Part shown: piece after piece, positions 35,121 through 45,896 of the stretch
How positions within the stretch are numbered: the first letter of the stretch is position 1
Layout: the number at the start of each line of letters is the position of its first letter
Translations under genes and position numbers: made by a program
Assembly (NCBI RefSeq): GCF_958450345.1
Contig: NC_088781.1
Span: forward strand, 117,130,431-117,194,430
Source: Calliphora vicina
Lineage: Eukaryota > Arthropoda > Insecta > Diptera > Calliphoridae
DNA length: 64,000 nt
Direction of reading: 5' to 3'
Notes under the pieces: model-generated
What the model was told of the DNA's origin: nothing
What the model saw: the letters and a program-made list of their open reading frames with translations, nothing else
Database searches by the model: none

Positions 35121-35262
35121 GTCATAGAATCCAATCATTGTCGAAGACTTATGAAATCCAATGTAATTTTTTGTTTAATCGATAAAGAATTTAATGCACG
35201 AGACCAATGTACTTTTTCTGTCGTTTTCAAAACCGATTCCGACAATGATTGGATTCTATGAC
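35121..35262. repeat. Foldback in the dsf intron: 23-bp perfect inverted repeat
   Basis: gtcatagaatccaatcattg plus tcg (35121-35143) is exactly inverted at 35240-35262. The arms are separated by 96 bases. This is MITE-like. When transcribed as part of the dsf pre-mRNA it could form a stem with a large loop. Confidence 0.85.
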
Positions 35263-36249
35263 AATCCGGATTGAATGTATTTACATCAATGGTCGGCAAT
35301 CATAGGAATCAGTGGCTAAACATTATCGTTCATTTAACTGTAAACGAGGCAAATGTCATAGAAGCAAATAAATAAGAACAGGCAGGTCTATGAGGGTTGG
35401 AGAAACTTGAAGAATTAACATTAGTAAATAGCTACCGGTCGAAGCTGGGGCGGTAAACTAGTAATATATAAAATATTGGTCCAATCTCCAACCTATTCAG
35501 ACCTTGGGTACAAATTTGTGTACGTTGTTTTATTTTAAGTTGTAGATATCTTTACGACACAGCCGATATATAAAAAATCTACTACATCAATCGGTTCAAA
35601 TTCAGGTCTGAAGAGGTTAATAACTGGATTTGTGTATAAGAAGAATGGATGATCGCCTTGATTATAAAAATCTTTTATCGAGAATTGTTCAATTATATAT
35701 TTCGTAAATCATTTATTTTTATAGAGTTCTTAAATAATCAATTTATCTTCGGATTAGTTTCAAGAGTTATTTATATAGGTTTGAGCCAGAGATAAAAAGA
35801 AGATACGAAAGTTCCAATCCATTTGAATTGATTTTGAATTCATTTAAATGAATTAGAACAATGGATTGCAATTCAAATGAATAAAAAGTTGCTAGTTAAT
35901 TTTCTTTTAGCAAAAAAACAAATTTCCCATTTTGATAGGATTTTCGCCTATACCTAACAATTCCTATTCCTCCGCTACCTGACAATTCCAGTATATTATG
36001 GGAAAGAGTAATCCTTGCTTTCTTTTACATAAAAAATTAGTTGAATAACAAAACGACATGTCGCATGTTGCCGACATAATAACATTTTTATGAATGTAAA
36101 TAACAGTGCTAGGTAAATTCTCAGCGAGTTGTTAAGTTTTCCCTAATTAATTTGACACGTAAAAAACATAAGGTAGACATGTTATATATCAATGGATAGA
36201 GGATTTTGTCTACTTTTCAAAAATGTATATAACTTTTGACAATTAAAAA

Positions 36250-37292
36250 ATTCATGGAATACTTTTTTGAAAAATATGACAAAAAATGTTTTTTATTGAA
36301 TTTTGCATAGATACAAATTTTTCAAATTGAAATAAAATTTGTATTTATGTATATTTTTTAATGAAATTTCACAGTTATGTAGATTTTTCTATTTAAAATG
36401 GAAAAATAAAAACAAATTTTGAAATTTGTAATCAAGTATCCCGCAATTCCTAAAAAATCTTGAAAAATCCCAAAAATGGGATTTTTTCGTTTTTTGGCTA
36501 TAATATCCATAATAGGGGCGGAGTTATAGGAACCCTTTACAAAATAATTAAGAACTTATTGGGCCATCTAATATAGGTTACTATATTTTGATATCGAGTA
36601 TGCGATTTGAGAATTTTTGCCCTAAATTTGAATTTTACATAAAAATAAGCATTTTTTGAATGGACCTGCTCCCGTCGGTATCAAAAATTATAAATGTTTT
36701 TTTCATTTAAAATATTTGGCGTAAAGTTAGCTTTTCAAAAAGTACAAATTCATTATACATCCTCTTAGAAAATTTTTAGATAAAAGTACTTTTTTCCCAA
36801 AAAATTGCGAAAAATCGCCTTTTTTAATTTTTTATATTCAAATGCATGTAACTTTGGACTCAGTCATGATTTTTAAACACTTCTTTCTTTATTTGATATG
36901 TGGATCTATTGTTAATCCTATAAAAGAAAAATGGATAAAATCGGAGAATATTTGGAACCGCGGTCACCAAAAAACTGGTGTAGGGTGGATAAAAATGTTG
37001 AAAATTAAATTTTCAAATGCAAATATCTCCTAAGCTATAAGAGATAATTGATAGCTAGTGCTCGGCGAGGAGATTCTGTATGTGTAATAGAAGAAATAGG
37101 ATCATTTTAAAAATTGAACATACCCGAGGTGTCCTATTTTGGGAACCCCTGGTGCCGCTCCTGGTGGGGTCATGAGGTCCAAATTCAAAACTTACACTTT
37201 CTTTTTGTGTATGTGAAATTTCATTCAAATCGGCGTAAGGGTTTAGAAGTTACAGATTTATTTCCCTCTTTTTTTATTCTCATACCACTGTG
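36250..37292 (-). mobile_element. CACAG-ended element, inverted copy in the dsf intron
   Basis: Read on the minus strand it starts CACAGTGG at 37292 and continues with ggaaataaatctgtaacttc, matching ggaaataaatctggcatttc near the left end of 9453-10577. At the other side, cccaaaaatgggatttttt and cccgcaattcctaa (36430-36490) match the interior of the same family. The far end was not located. The 5 bases following the CACAG end are CGACA. Confidence 0.6.
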
Positions 37293-37599
37293 CGACAGTG
37301 ATTACTGTAGATTTATTTACAAAATCAATTAAAATTTCAATCAATTCAAATGAGTTGAAAATGAATTGTTAATTCTTTTTTCTAATTCATTTGAATTAAT
37401 TCAAAATGAATTCAATTCAAATGAATTGCAATTCACTTTGACAAATTCATTTGAATTGGAAACGAATTGCAATCAATTTTTACCAAATTCATTTGAATTG
37501 ACTCATATTTCATTCAATTAATTTTTTTGTGCGAAAAGAATTAATTCGCGAATTATTTTAAAAATGATTGATTCATTTACAGCTCTGATAGGCAGTAAT

Positions 37600-37740
37600 G
37601 TCTGATCACTTGGCTGACTCCAATTTGTATATTTTGGGTCATGTGACACGTATGTGATATTTGTATATATCTTATGTGACCTAGCGTGAAGTGACATTAG
37701 TGTCTCTAAGTAATCTAAAGTGAAGTCGCTTTACTAACAC
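37600..37740. repeat. Dispersed-repeat fragment shared with 5660-5790
   Basis: It shares tgtctctaagtaatcta and flanking gtgaagtc...cttta sequence with 5660-5790. The class is unknown. Confidence 0.6.
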
Positions 37741-38083
37741 TGAGATTTTTCCAAGTTATAACCAGACAGATTTGAACGATTTCGCACTGTTTTTAATAAA
37801 TAATAATTTACAGCTGCTACTGGAACCCCATAACTTTAAATATTCAGGCTTTTTTCAAATGTCCGATACACCGAAATCAGCTGCTTATATATATCTTTGA
37901 ACTTAACGCCATAAAAGTCAGAGAAATTTTAAATGGGACAAAGTCAGCAGAGAAGTGAAATTTTCCACATTTCCTTTTAGTTAAAACACTCTTAAAACTG
38001 ATCTATTAATACAAATTTTCGTTTGAACTTGTCTTAAGATTCCTTGTTATTAACTGATTTTCTTATTTTCTCTTTATTTTCAG

Positions 38084-38626
38084 GAATCTTGGAAAGAGTT
38101 ATTCCTCCTCAACTTAGCCCAATGGATCACCCCTCTTGATCTAGCTCCAATTTTCGAATCACCCATGATCAAAGAGCGTCTGCCACAAGACGATCAAACC
38201 GAAGCGGAAATCAAAACCATACAAGATGTACTCTTAAGATTTCGTCAGATAGCACCGGATGGCAGTGAAGTGGGTTGTATGAAGGCCATAGCTTTATTTA
38301 CACCCGATGTACCTGGTCTGTGTGATATACAGCCCGTCGAAATGTTACAAGATCAAGCTCAGTGTATATTAACCGATCATGTTAGACTGAGATATCCGAG
38401 ACAAGCTACACGATTTGGACGTTTATTGCTGCTGCTGCCCTCGTTGAGAACAATACGAGCATGTACTATAGAAAGTTTATTCTTTAAGGAAACTATTGGT
38501 AATGTGCCAATAGCGAGATTGTTAAGAGATATGTATACTATGGAACCAACAGCCACGGCAGCTGGTGTGGGGGGTAATTCAGCTATTTCGGGGGCCTTGA
38601 ATGGTATTCAACAACAGGAGAAGTAA
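38084..38626 (+). CDS. dsf: dissatisfaction-like nuclear receptor, last exon with most of the ligand-binding domain
   Basis: After a TTTTCAG acceptor the frame reads ESWKELFLLNLAQWITPLDL, continuing the NR2-family signature from the previous exon. It runs 180 codons to TAA at 38624-38626. Landmarks are DGSEVGCMKAIALFTPDVPG, EMLQDQAQCILTDHVRLRYP, RFGRLLLLLPSLRTIRA, and ESLFFKETIGNVPIARLLRD followed by MYTMEP, which is the helix 10-12 region typical of tailless/dsf receptors. After MEP a short Ala/Gly-rich tail ending in GIQQQEK extends the protein beyond the usual family end. Together the two exons give 677 residues; with the missing zinc-finger exon the protein would be roughly 760-780, longer than the Drosophila protein of about 690. 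No disruption is seen, so the gene appears intact here. Confidence 0.93.
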   Translation, partial: ESWKELFLLNLAQWITPLDLAPIFESPMIKERLPQDDQTEAEIKTIQDVLLRFRQIAPDGSEVGCMKAIALFTPDVPGLCDIQPVEMLQDQAQCILTDHVRLRYPRQATRFGRLLLLLPSLRTIRACTIESLFFKETIGNVPIARLLRDMYTMEPTATAAGVGGNSAISGALNGIQQQEK

Positions 38627-39900
38627 TAATTATGAATAGAAATTTGAGGGAAATTAAAGGTCATATTTAAAAAGTAAGAACATTAAAGCGTTCCTGTTAG
38701 AATATTGAATTTTAATTTAGAAATTTTGTTTTTAATAAAGCAGAAATAGTTAAAAGTAATTGTGGTATTCCAAATCTTAGAAGTCTGAATTCTGAAACTT
38801 AACCCAAAATTTCCTATGTTTTCTTTAAAATATTGTAATTAAATTTGCCTTTAAAAGCAAGGGAAAGGGAGTTCCTAAATTGAGTTTGCTAATTGTGTTT
38901 ACCTTCAATTTTCCACATACATTCATCCAAATAGAACCACAACTACCCTTGGTCCCCCCCCCTTCCAAACTTTTAATGCCTGTGCTGCCAACATTACGCC
39001 ATTTAGCTACATTTTTTATTACCTTTTATTTTTTCCACCGTATAGACAGTAGTTTGTGGTTAGATTTGATAAAACGTTAGAAATATCTTTATATCCTTTT
39101 GGCTATTTTTTTACAATCTCTTTGTTTTTGTTTAAAATATATAATATTTTTTTTAGAATTTTCATTCCATCAAGTATTTTCGTTATAAAACAAAAAAACG
39201 CGTATGTTTTGCAATTGTTTTTCTTCATTTTTTTTATTATAAAAAATATTTCGCGGTTTATTTGATGGATGATTTGTGGTAAACTAGCAAAGAAAAGGAC
39301 AACGATGATGATAATGATGGGTATGATGATGATGTTTGATGACGTTGAGTTTAGAAATAATGAAAAAATAACTTTGCTTTAAGCGTTTATTTCTCGTGAA
39401 TTTGAATTTAAATTGAATTTCAAAATATATATGTATATTTAACAGTATATCAGTATTATTTTTTAGCGTTTATGATTTGTTTTGTAAAAAATTGCTTTGA
39501 TATTTTTTTAACTACATTTATACAATATTTATTAGAACATTTATTTTATTTTGTTTTACGTATTCAAAAATTTAAATTAATTGAACACAAATTGTTGTCT
39601 TTATGAATATTTAAAAATATAAAACTAACTAATAATTCTAGTTTGTATAAATTGAAATATAACGACTATATATTTAATAATAATAATAAAACAATAATCT
39701 TCTTAATATGTTAACTTTAGTATTCAAATAAGTGACAAAAAAATATATTAAATACATACAACAAATGTTAAAGTAATTAAATAGTATTAGTATTAAAACC
39801 AAAAAATAAACTACATGAAAATGTGCAATAATAAAATTTAGTAAATAAAAATTAAATATTAAACATTAAATTGGTTTTTATATTTCAAATAAATGATTTT
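38627..39900 (+). other. dsf: dsf 3' untranslated region and downstream flank
   Basis: No gene follows the stop codon. Candidate AATAAA polyadenylation signals include 38734-38739 and 39844-39849; which is used cannot be told. The interval is AT-rich, with a GAT-repeat cluster at about 39300-39345. Confidence 0.5.
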
Positions 39901-40254
39901 CTGATAAACGGTTTTGGGTAAAAGCAAGTATTCAGGCTGTTGAAGTAATTTCAATATGGATTTCTGTTTTAATCATTTGCTATTGTGTTCGTCCTTTTTT
40001 GTATAACGATTTCAATGAAAGCTTTTGGAATGAAAAAACCATCGAATATCATCCGGATCACATATTATTGGGATCCCATAGCAAAAATAAGGATGCCAAT
40101 TGATAATGAATTATTTCCAAAATAAATTAACACATACCGGTGGCTCGTCATTACCTTAATGACCAACAGGATCCAATGGAGCTGGATCACCTTTGGGGCC
40201 TTCTAATATATTGGGTCCTCTGAACACCCTTTTCACTTGTCATAAATCCGTTTA

Positions 40255-42422
40255 AAGTAATAAATTTCGTCAAGCAACTTCCATACGACTGGAATGTTTA
40301 TTTGGAAATCTTACAGTGAGTTCAATATATTGCCCCCCATGATTTTCGATGACTAAGGACAAATTTGAAGAATTCTTTGAAACTTTAGGAGATCGTTTCT
40401 TGGCATGTGGTGATTACAATGCGAAACACACATGCTGGGGTTCACGGCTAATTAAACCTAGAGGAAGACAGCTCTACAAAGTTGACACTAAGAATTGCTT
40501 GGATGTCATATCCCCTGGCCAACCAACATACTGGCCTACTGATCACAGGAAGATTCCAATGACTTCACGTCATTAATTATTTCGGCCGTGGATCATTCAA
40601 GGATCGAGATCTCTAAAAAGCCAAAAATGCATATTTCCAATTCAGATATTGAACGATTGCTTCTCGAAAAGAGAAAGCTTAGAAGAGAGTGGCAACAAAA
40701 TAGATCGCCTGCTGCAAAGCAGAGGCTGTCCATCGCTACTAGAAGACTGAAGAGAGTGGAAGATACATTGAGAGTTTGACGAATACTAAACATACGAACT
40801 TTTCTCTTTGGAAAGCCACACGTAACATCAAACCACCGGTAGAGGGAAAAACTCCGTTGAGAAAATCTGACGGTAATTGGGCAAGAAATGCTAAGGACAA
40901 AGCATTAATTTTTGCCGAGCACCTACGTAATGTAGATATTTAAGCCAAATCCACCCAACAATGATTTTGTACTGGAAAATCCTCCTGTTCATGAGACAGC
41001 GGATGATCATATCAGATCATATCCCGAGGACGTTCGAAAAGTTATCAAAAATAACATAAATATAAAAATATTTCCAGGATATGACAAAATTACGCCATCC
41101 ATGATTAAAAACCAACCGAATATAGCTATAATCGTGCTATCTGTATTGCTTTCTGCGATCATTAGACTAGGCGTTTTCCCAACTAATTGGAAAATTGCTC
41201 AGATCATAATGATACCTAAACCAGGAAAAGATTTAACAATGCCGTCTTCATGCAGACCTATAAGTCTACTGCCATGCATATCAGTTATTTGAGAAAATAT
41301 TGCAATGTAAAATTATGCAATAATTAAATAACCAAAATATTATCCCAGTTCATCAATTTGGTTTTCGTGAACAACATGGAACCATTGAACAAGTTAATCG
41401 ATTGACTGGAGAGATCAGAAAATCTTTTGAAAATAAAAAATACTGCTGTGCTATCTTTTTGGACATCGCCCAGGCCTCCGACAAGGTGTGGCATAAGGGG
41501 TTAATTCACAAAATTAAGTGTCTACTGCCACCAAGTACGCATCGATTGCTGGAGTCATACATATCAGACCGAGTTTTTAGAGTGAAATATTGCGATAATG
41601 TAACAGTAAATTATGAAATTAAAGCTGGTGTTCCACAGGGAAGTGTTCTCGGACCAACACTTTATTTGATATATACTTCTGACTTGCCTGTGTGTGATAG
41701 ACTTACCATATCAACATTCGCAGATCCGTAGGTAGCTTCTACGAAATCGGCCAATTATCTGAGACTCGTGGAGATATGGTGGAATAACTGGAGAATACGA
41801 GTAAATGAACTCAAAAGTAAACTCATCACATTTACTCTCAGAAGGAGTGACTGTCCACCTATCACACTAAATAACATAAACATTCCACAGACAGATACTG
41901 TTAGATACCTTGGTTTTCACTTGGATAGACGACTTACTTGGCGTCGTCATATAGAAGCCATGAGACTTCACATGAAAATTAAGCCTTGACTATAAAGTCA
42001 TCCTGTATAAATGTGTTTTAAAACCAATCTGGACATATGGAATCCAATTGTGGGGAACGGCCAGTAATTCCAGTATTGAACTTATACAGAGGGCCCAATC
42101 GAGAATTCTTAGAACAATTACAGGTGCACCTTTAAACATCCATAGAGACCTACCGTTAGTTAAAGATGAATTCAAGAATGTCCGCGAGAAATACATCATG
42201 AAATTGCGAAACCACCCGAACCCGCTTGCAAGACATCTCACACAGACCCAAACAAGATCAAGGCTTCGTAGAGCCGATCTACCACCCCGCTAAGATGTGG
42301 CCCATATGAACATCAAAGCTCCCGTCAGAGAGCATTTAGTTTTAATTTTAGTTATAAGATTTTATTACTTATTGTCAGGCCTAAGTAAGGCAGATTCGAT
42401 AAATAAATAAACATTAAAAAAA
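40255..42422 (+). pseudogene. Jockey-type LINE, first copy, broken ORF2 with 3' end
   Basis: The endonuclease part (40349-40576) has FFETLGDRFLACGDYNAKHT and CWGSRL, then PTYWPTD, standard for Jockey. The linker region contains LLLEKRKLRREWQQNR and, in another frame, NIKPPVEGKTPL. The reverse transcriptase has GYDKITPSMIKNQ, NWKIAQIIMIPKPGKDL, FLDIAQASDKVWHKGL and KAGVPQGSVLGPTLYLIYTS. The catalytic FADD box is lost: the frame reads STFADP then stop (41731). The region that follows has RYLGFHLDRRLTWRRHIEAM and LVKDEFKNVREKYIMKL. The element ends in a TAAATAAATAAAC tail and an A run at 42412-42422. It is 5'-truncated and non-functional. Bases from 40749 on belong to the tandem duplication. Confidence 0.9.
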
Positions 42423-42570
42423 AATATCCAAATTTGACCAATTGTGATGTTAAATTGCATATTTATTTAAAAATTTCAAAATTATAAAAAACTTCCTGAT
42501 TCCTGATAGGATTTCGGCATTTAAATGAAGACATTAGGTCTTAATATAGTTCTACATTGTTCAATTTTAC

Positions 42571-43144
42571 ATTAGTGGCCGTTCGGGATATAGAAGGAGC
42601 CTTTAATAATGCATAATCTGCAACTATATGATTAGCTCTACAAGATCACGGTCTAGACCAAGCAATTGTTATGTTGATCATGAACCTTTTTTTATGATCA
42701 TTCGCTCTGAAAAGGGGAAAGACACTTTATTATCACTACTTCTGTGGAATCTGGCCGTAAATTGTCTGCTCAGAAAATTGTATCTCATGGTTTATAAGAC
42801 TGTGGCCTATGAGGATGACGTAGCAGTGGCAGTCTCTGGGATCCACTTGGCATGATAACACATCAGTTGGAGAATACACTCAGTTTACTAAGTCGGTGGA
42901 GTACTGAGAGTAGACTGAGTGTGAACCCAAGCAAAACCGAACTTGTATTGTTCACAAGGAAGTACAAGAATACTTATTTCCCGCTACCCCGATTAAATGG
43001 AGTTGAACTAAGACTCTCGGACAGCGTAAATACTTGTATGTTATTCTGATCAGTTATTCTGATCAGTAAACTATACTGGAAACCCAATACTCTAATAAGG
43101 ATAACCAAAGCCTTGACGGCAATGTATGTCTGTAGGGTTATAAT
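42571..43144 (+). pseudogene. R1/I-type LINE reverse-transcriptase fragment, first copy
   Basis: Frames give VAVRDIEGAFNNA (catalytic-Asp region), then LLLWNLAVNCLLRKLYLMVY and VAYEDDVAVAVSGIHLA, with the YADD box changed to YEDD. Next come TELVLFTRKYKNTYFPLPRL and NGVELRLSDSVN. It belongs to the same LINE type as 20808-22206. It has several shifts and is cut at 43144 by the hAT insertion. Confidence 0.85.
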
Positions 43145-43801
43145 TAGGGTTGCCAGATTCAGATTTGCAAAAAGCTGGACATAGGGGTCTAAAAAGCTGG
43201 ACAAATCAAAAAAAAACTGGACATTAAAAAAATTACTGAGAAAATATTAATTTTGGTTTTGTGTAAATAATTTTTATTAAAATATATTTTTATCCATTGT
43301 AATCAACATACATATATGCACAGAGAAAACAGATTCGTGATAGCAACCGAATTTGTTGCCAATCGAATGATTCTACCTTAGTGACCCAATTTTACAGTTG
43401 TGGGTACACAATTTTGGAAGGGGGAACTATAGTTTGGTTGCTTCAACCGTAATTCTTCTTTATCAACTGACTTTCTGTATATTTCATATATTTGCCAATA
43501 TTTTAAGATAAATAAAGAATATCTGAAACTTAAAAATTATCATTAAACATAATAAAACATTCATAAACATAAAAGCATTTCATCCACTTAAATCAATTTA
43601 ATCATTTTCGCGCATATTGTCTCATTTTGTAGCTGAAAATCATAAAAAAACTAAAAATTTTCCATGAAAAATTTCAAACATTTTTGAACAACATAAAAAT
43701 ATAAATGAAATTAAAATTATATTTTTCAAGCCAAAACATATCATACTATTTAAGAAATTATTTATAAATGTTATGAATTGAAATCAATGAAATCGAATCA
43801 T

Positions 43802-44332
43802 AGGCGCATATTCATAAACGATCACCAATTGTTAACTTTTTTAAGTACCAATTTAAGTTATTCACAATTGGTTACTTTCAGCACAATTAGTTAGCACTTA
43901 ATCATGGGTAAAGTTGTAACTAAATGCCAACTACTAATACACTACAAAAAAACAGCTGATTGATTTCATTTTAATACATGTATACAAAAACAAAATAATC
44001 TAGAGATGTGTTTTTTTTTTCTCAACAACATTCTATTGAAAAATTTAATTTTACATGCCCTTATTTTAATTGATTTACATACAAATTACAACTATAAATT
44101 TTGTATGTACTTTTTAGAGAACAAAAATAGTTTTTTAATAGTTTTCTAAGCCTTTTAATTAATTACAGTATATATCGATCGAAATATTATCGATATTTTG
44201 TTTTCTCTACATGTCAAAGCAGTAACTAAGCTAGTTATGAATTGTGAATAAGATCTACAACTATCTATGAACTATTTTTTAGTTTCTGTTTTACTAGTTC
44301 CGACTTTAGTTATGATTTATGAATATGCGCCA
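43802..44332. mobile_element. Nested MITE in the hAT element, first copy
   Basis: The left end aggcgcatattcataaac and the right end tttatgaatatgcgcc are inverted. Subterminal sequences (acaattggtt / agttatgaattgtgaa) are also partly inverted. About 530 bp; no coding potential. The second copy is at 48950-49480. Confidence 0.75.
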
Positions 44333-45239
44333 TAATATTTATGTTGAAACTTTTTTCTGTGTATATAAAATTTTCTTACATTTTATGCATAAATTTTATG
44401 AAAGCTTAATTTTTTGCCTTTCCATAACCATAACTGTTTTTTTCGTTCTAAAAATGTGTGAGAACTACGACCTATCGTAAAACAGTTTTTTCAAAATAAC
44501 TCAAAATTTTGAGGGTGTTTCAAAATCTTTGAAAACGGGCGTTACAACCCCCACTTGGTCGCTTTTCAAGTTTTTACAAAAAGTGTTTTTTTTAGCAGTT
44601 ATTTAAAAATTTAGAATCACAATAAAATATTTTCATTGCATTCCTTAAAATTTATTTAACTATGCCTAAAATTGTTCGGTTCAGTCCGTCATATACATAT
44701 TTATATTATTAAATACAAAACACTGCCACTTTATTTCGTTTTTGAACTTACGGATTTTGGCCTATTCCCAACTTAGAGGTTTGTAAACCATTTTGAAAAT
44801 CTTTACAAACTTCCTCTAAATTCGTTCGTATTAATATTTCAGCTCTAATCAGGTCGAATGACATTCGGTATATTTATTTAGTATAAAGATTGTTTAAAGT
44901 AGTAAAAAGTCTTTCACAAAAAGCTATGCTTACTGGTATTGAAAATACGATACATACAACTTTTCTTAAAATCATTACTTTCACGTTTGGTAAAAATATA
45001 GGACCATATCATTTGACAAATCTCTTGGTATTTGTTTATAAACTTCACGAAGGCTGCAGTAATCGATATATGTATAGTTTATCGTTATCTATTTCTTCAG
45101 ATATTTGAAGGTTTTGCGGAAGTTTTTGTAAAACTACCCAAGAAAATATGTTTTTTTTTAAATTTAAAAATGCTATTTTTTAAAAAAACGATTTTCTAAA
45201 TAGCTGACCGCTGTTTTTAAAAAGTCTTCTACTTCAGTC

Positions 45240-45352
45240 TTAGGGCCATTATTACAACTTGCCGTTATAGTTAAAGGTAACTTTAATCAATAGAAAAAGG
45301 TACCCTTAAAGGTAACTTTAACTATAACGGCAAGTTGTAATAATGGCCCTTA
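45240..45352. mobile_element. Nested foldback MITE in the hAT element, first copy
   Basis: Arms of about 45 bp (left starting ttagggccattattacaact, right ending with its inverse) pair with about three mismatches around a 23-bp centre. The second copy is at 50388-50500. It is one of the tightest hairpins in the window. Confidence 0.88.
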
Positions 45353-45817
45353 AAGTTTTTTGCTCATTAGGAAACATTTTTTTCGAAATGCTGTTAACTT
45401 TGGTGCCAAAAAATTTGTTTTCTACTTTTGAGGCTATTTATTAGTACGGTCATTATATCGAGCAACTCTAAAACTGTACAAGAGTCATTCTCAAGAGCTA
45501 AAATATTGTATGAAATTCCTCATTAAGTTTTGCATAAAATATAAAAATGCTTCTGATAATCCTTAACTTTTATATTCTTCTTCATTGTCGTCATTATCAG
45601 AAATTCCATATGAAACGTATTCCCCTAAAACTTTTTGGCATTTATTTTTTCCTTTCTTCTTAGTAGTAAGTAAATATGAAGTAATAAATAATATAGATAT
45701 TATGTCGAAAATTTCTATTTAGCTGGACAAATGAAATTTTAGCTTGAAACTGGACAGGCATAAAAAAAGCTGGACAATCCAGCCAAGTCCAGCCAGGCTG
45801 GCAACCCTAGTTATAAT

Positions 45818-45896
45818 ACAGTAGCGTATGCGGATGACGTAGCAATGGTAGTCTCTGGTATTCACTTGGGCACGATATCATAGCGGTTGGAGACTA
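45818..45896 (+). pseudogene. LINE reverse-transcriptase scrap at the duplication junction, first copy
   Basis: It encodes VAYADDVAMVVSGIHLGT, with an intact YADD box (45827-45838), immediately right of the hAT target duplication. The sequence repeats the segment already present at about 42800, so two LINE copies were joined here before the hAT came in. The equivalent segment in the second copy continues into 51045-52400. Confidence 0.8.

Larger units (their letters stand above)
34877..38083 (+). other. dsf: dsf intron within the ligand-binding-domain coding region, 3207 bp
   Basis: It starts GTAAGC and ends TTTTCAG after a pyrimidine tract; the phase is 0, between Gln (LLLQ) and Glu (ESWKEL). 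It contains a 142-bp foldback (35121-35262), an AT-rich repeat in two parts (about 35770-35900 and 37320-37585), an inverted CACAG-ended element (about 36250-37292) and a dispersed-repeat fragment (37600-37740). No coding sequence is seen inside. Confidence 0.9.
43145..45809 (-). mobile_element. hAT transposon, 2665 bp, first copy, with decayed transposase
   Basis: It starts TAGGGTTGCCAG and ends with the inverse CTGGCAACCCTA. The exact 8-bp target duplication GTTATAAT lies at 43137-43144 and 45810-45817. Near both ends a gctggaca motif is repeated. On the minus strand about 44970-44740 encodes SIPVSIAFCERLFTTLNNLY then RMSFDLIRAEILIRTNLEEV, the C-terminal hAT dimerisation domain (family form: PxSxAxxERxFSxxN...RNRM). 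A stop falls in the middle. An acidic N-terminal-like stretch lies near 45600. It is probably non-functional. Two foldback MITEs are nested at 43802-44332 and 45240-45352. Confidence 0.88.
40749..45896. repeat. Tandem duplication, unit 1 (5148 bp)
   Basis: Every open frame in this unit recurs exactly 5148 bases later with the same translation, and the non-coding stretches that I compared by eye were identical. The unit begins inside Jockey ORF2 (gaagagagtggaag) and ends inside an R1/I-type LINE (gttggagacta). It contains the 3' part of a Jockey LINE, a fragment of another LINE, a whole hAT element with two nested MITEs, and a further LINE scrap. AGACT lies at both breakpoints (40744-40748 and 51039-51043). 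Confidence 0.95.

Noticed and set aside
34877..35261. Open frames reading through the dsf donor site and inside the intron
   Set aside because: Family similarity stops exactly at CAG|GTAAGC and resumes at 38084, so these are intronic.
33384..38626. tailless rather than dissatisfaction
   Set aside because: The very long hinge, the LPVSLVTNVSASFNYT segment and the NVPIARLLRDMYTMEP end fit dsf; tailless has a short hinge and a different C-terminus, as I recall these proteins.
42048..42293. Separate small host genes in the Jockey and LINE regions
   Set aside because: The frames are consecutive pieces of LINE ORF2 broken by stops and shifts, and they recur in the tandem copy.
44890..45108. 72-codon plus-strand frame inside the hAT element
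   Set aside because: The opposite strand encodes the hAT C-terminal domain, so the plus frame is a shadow.
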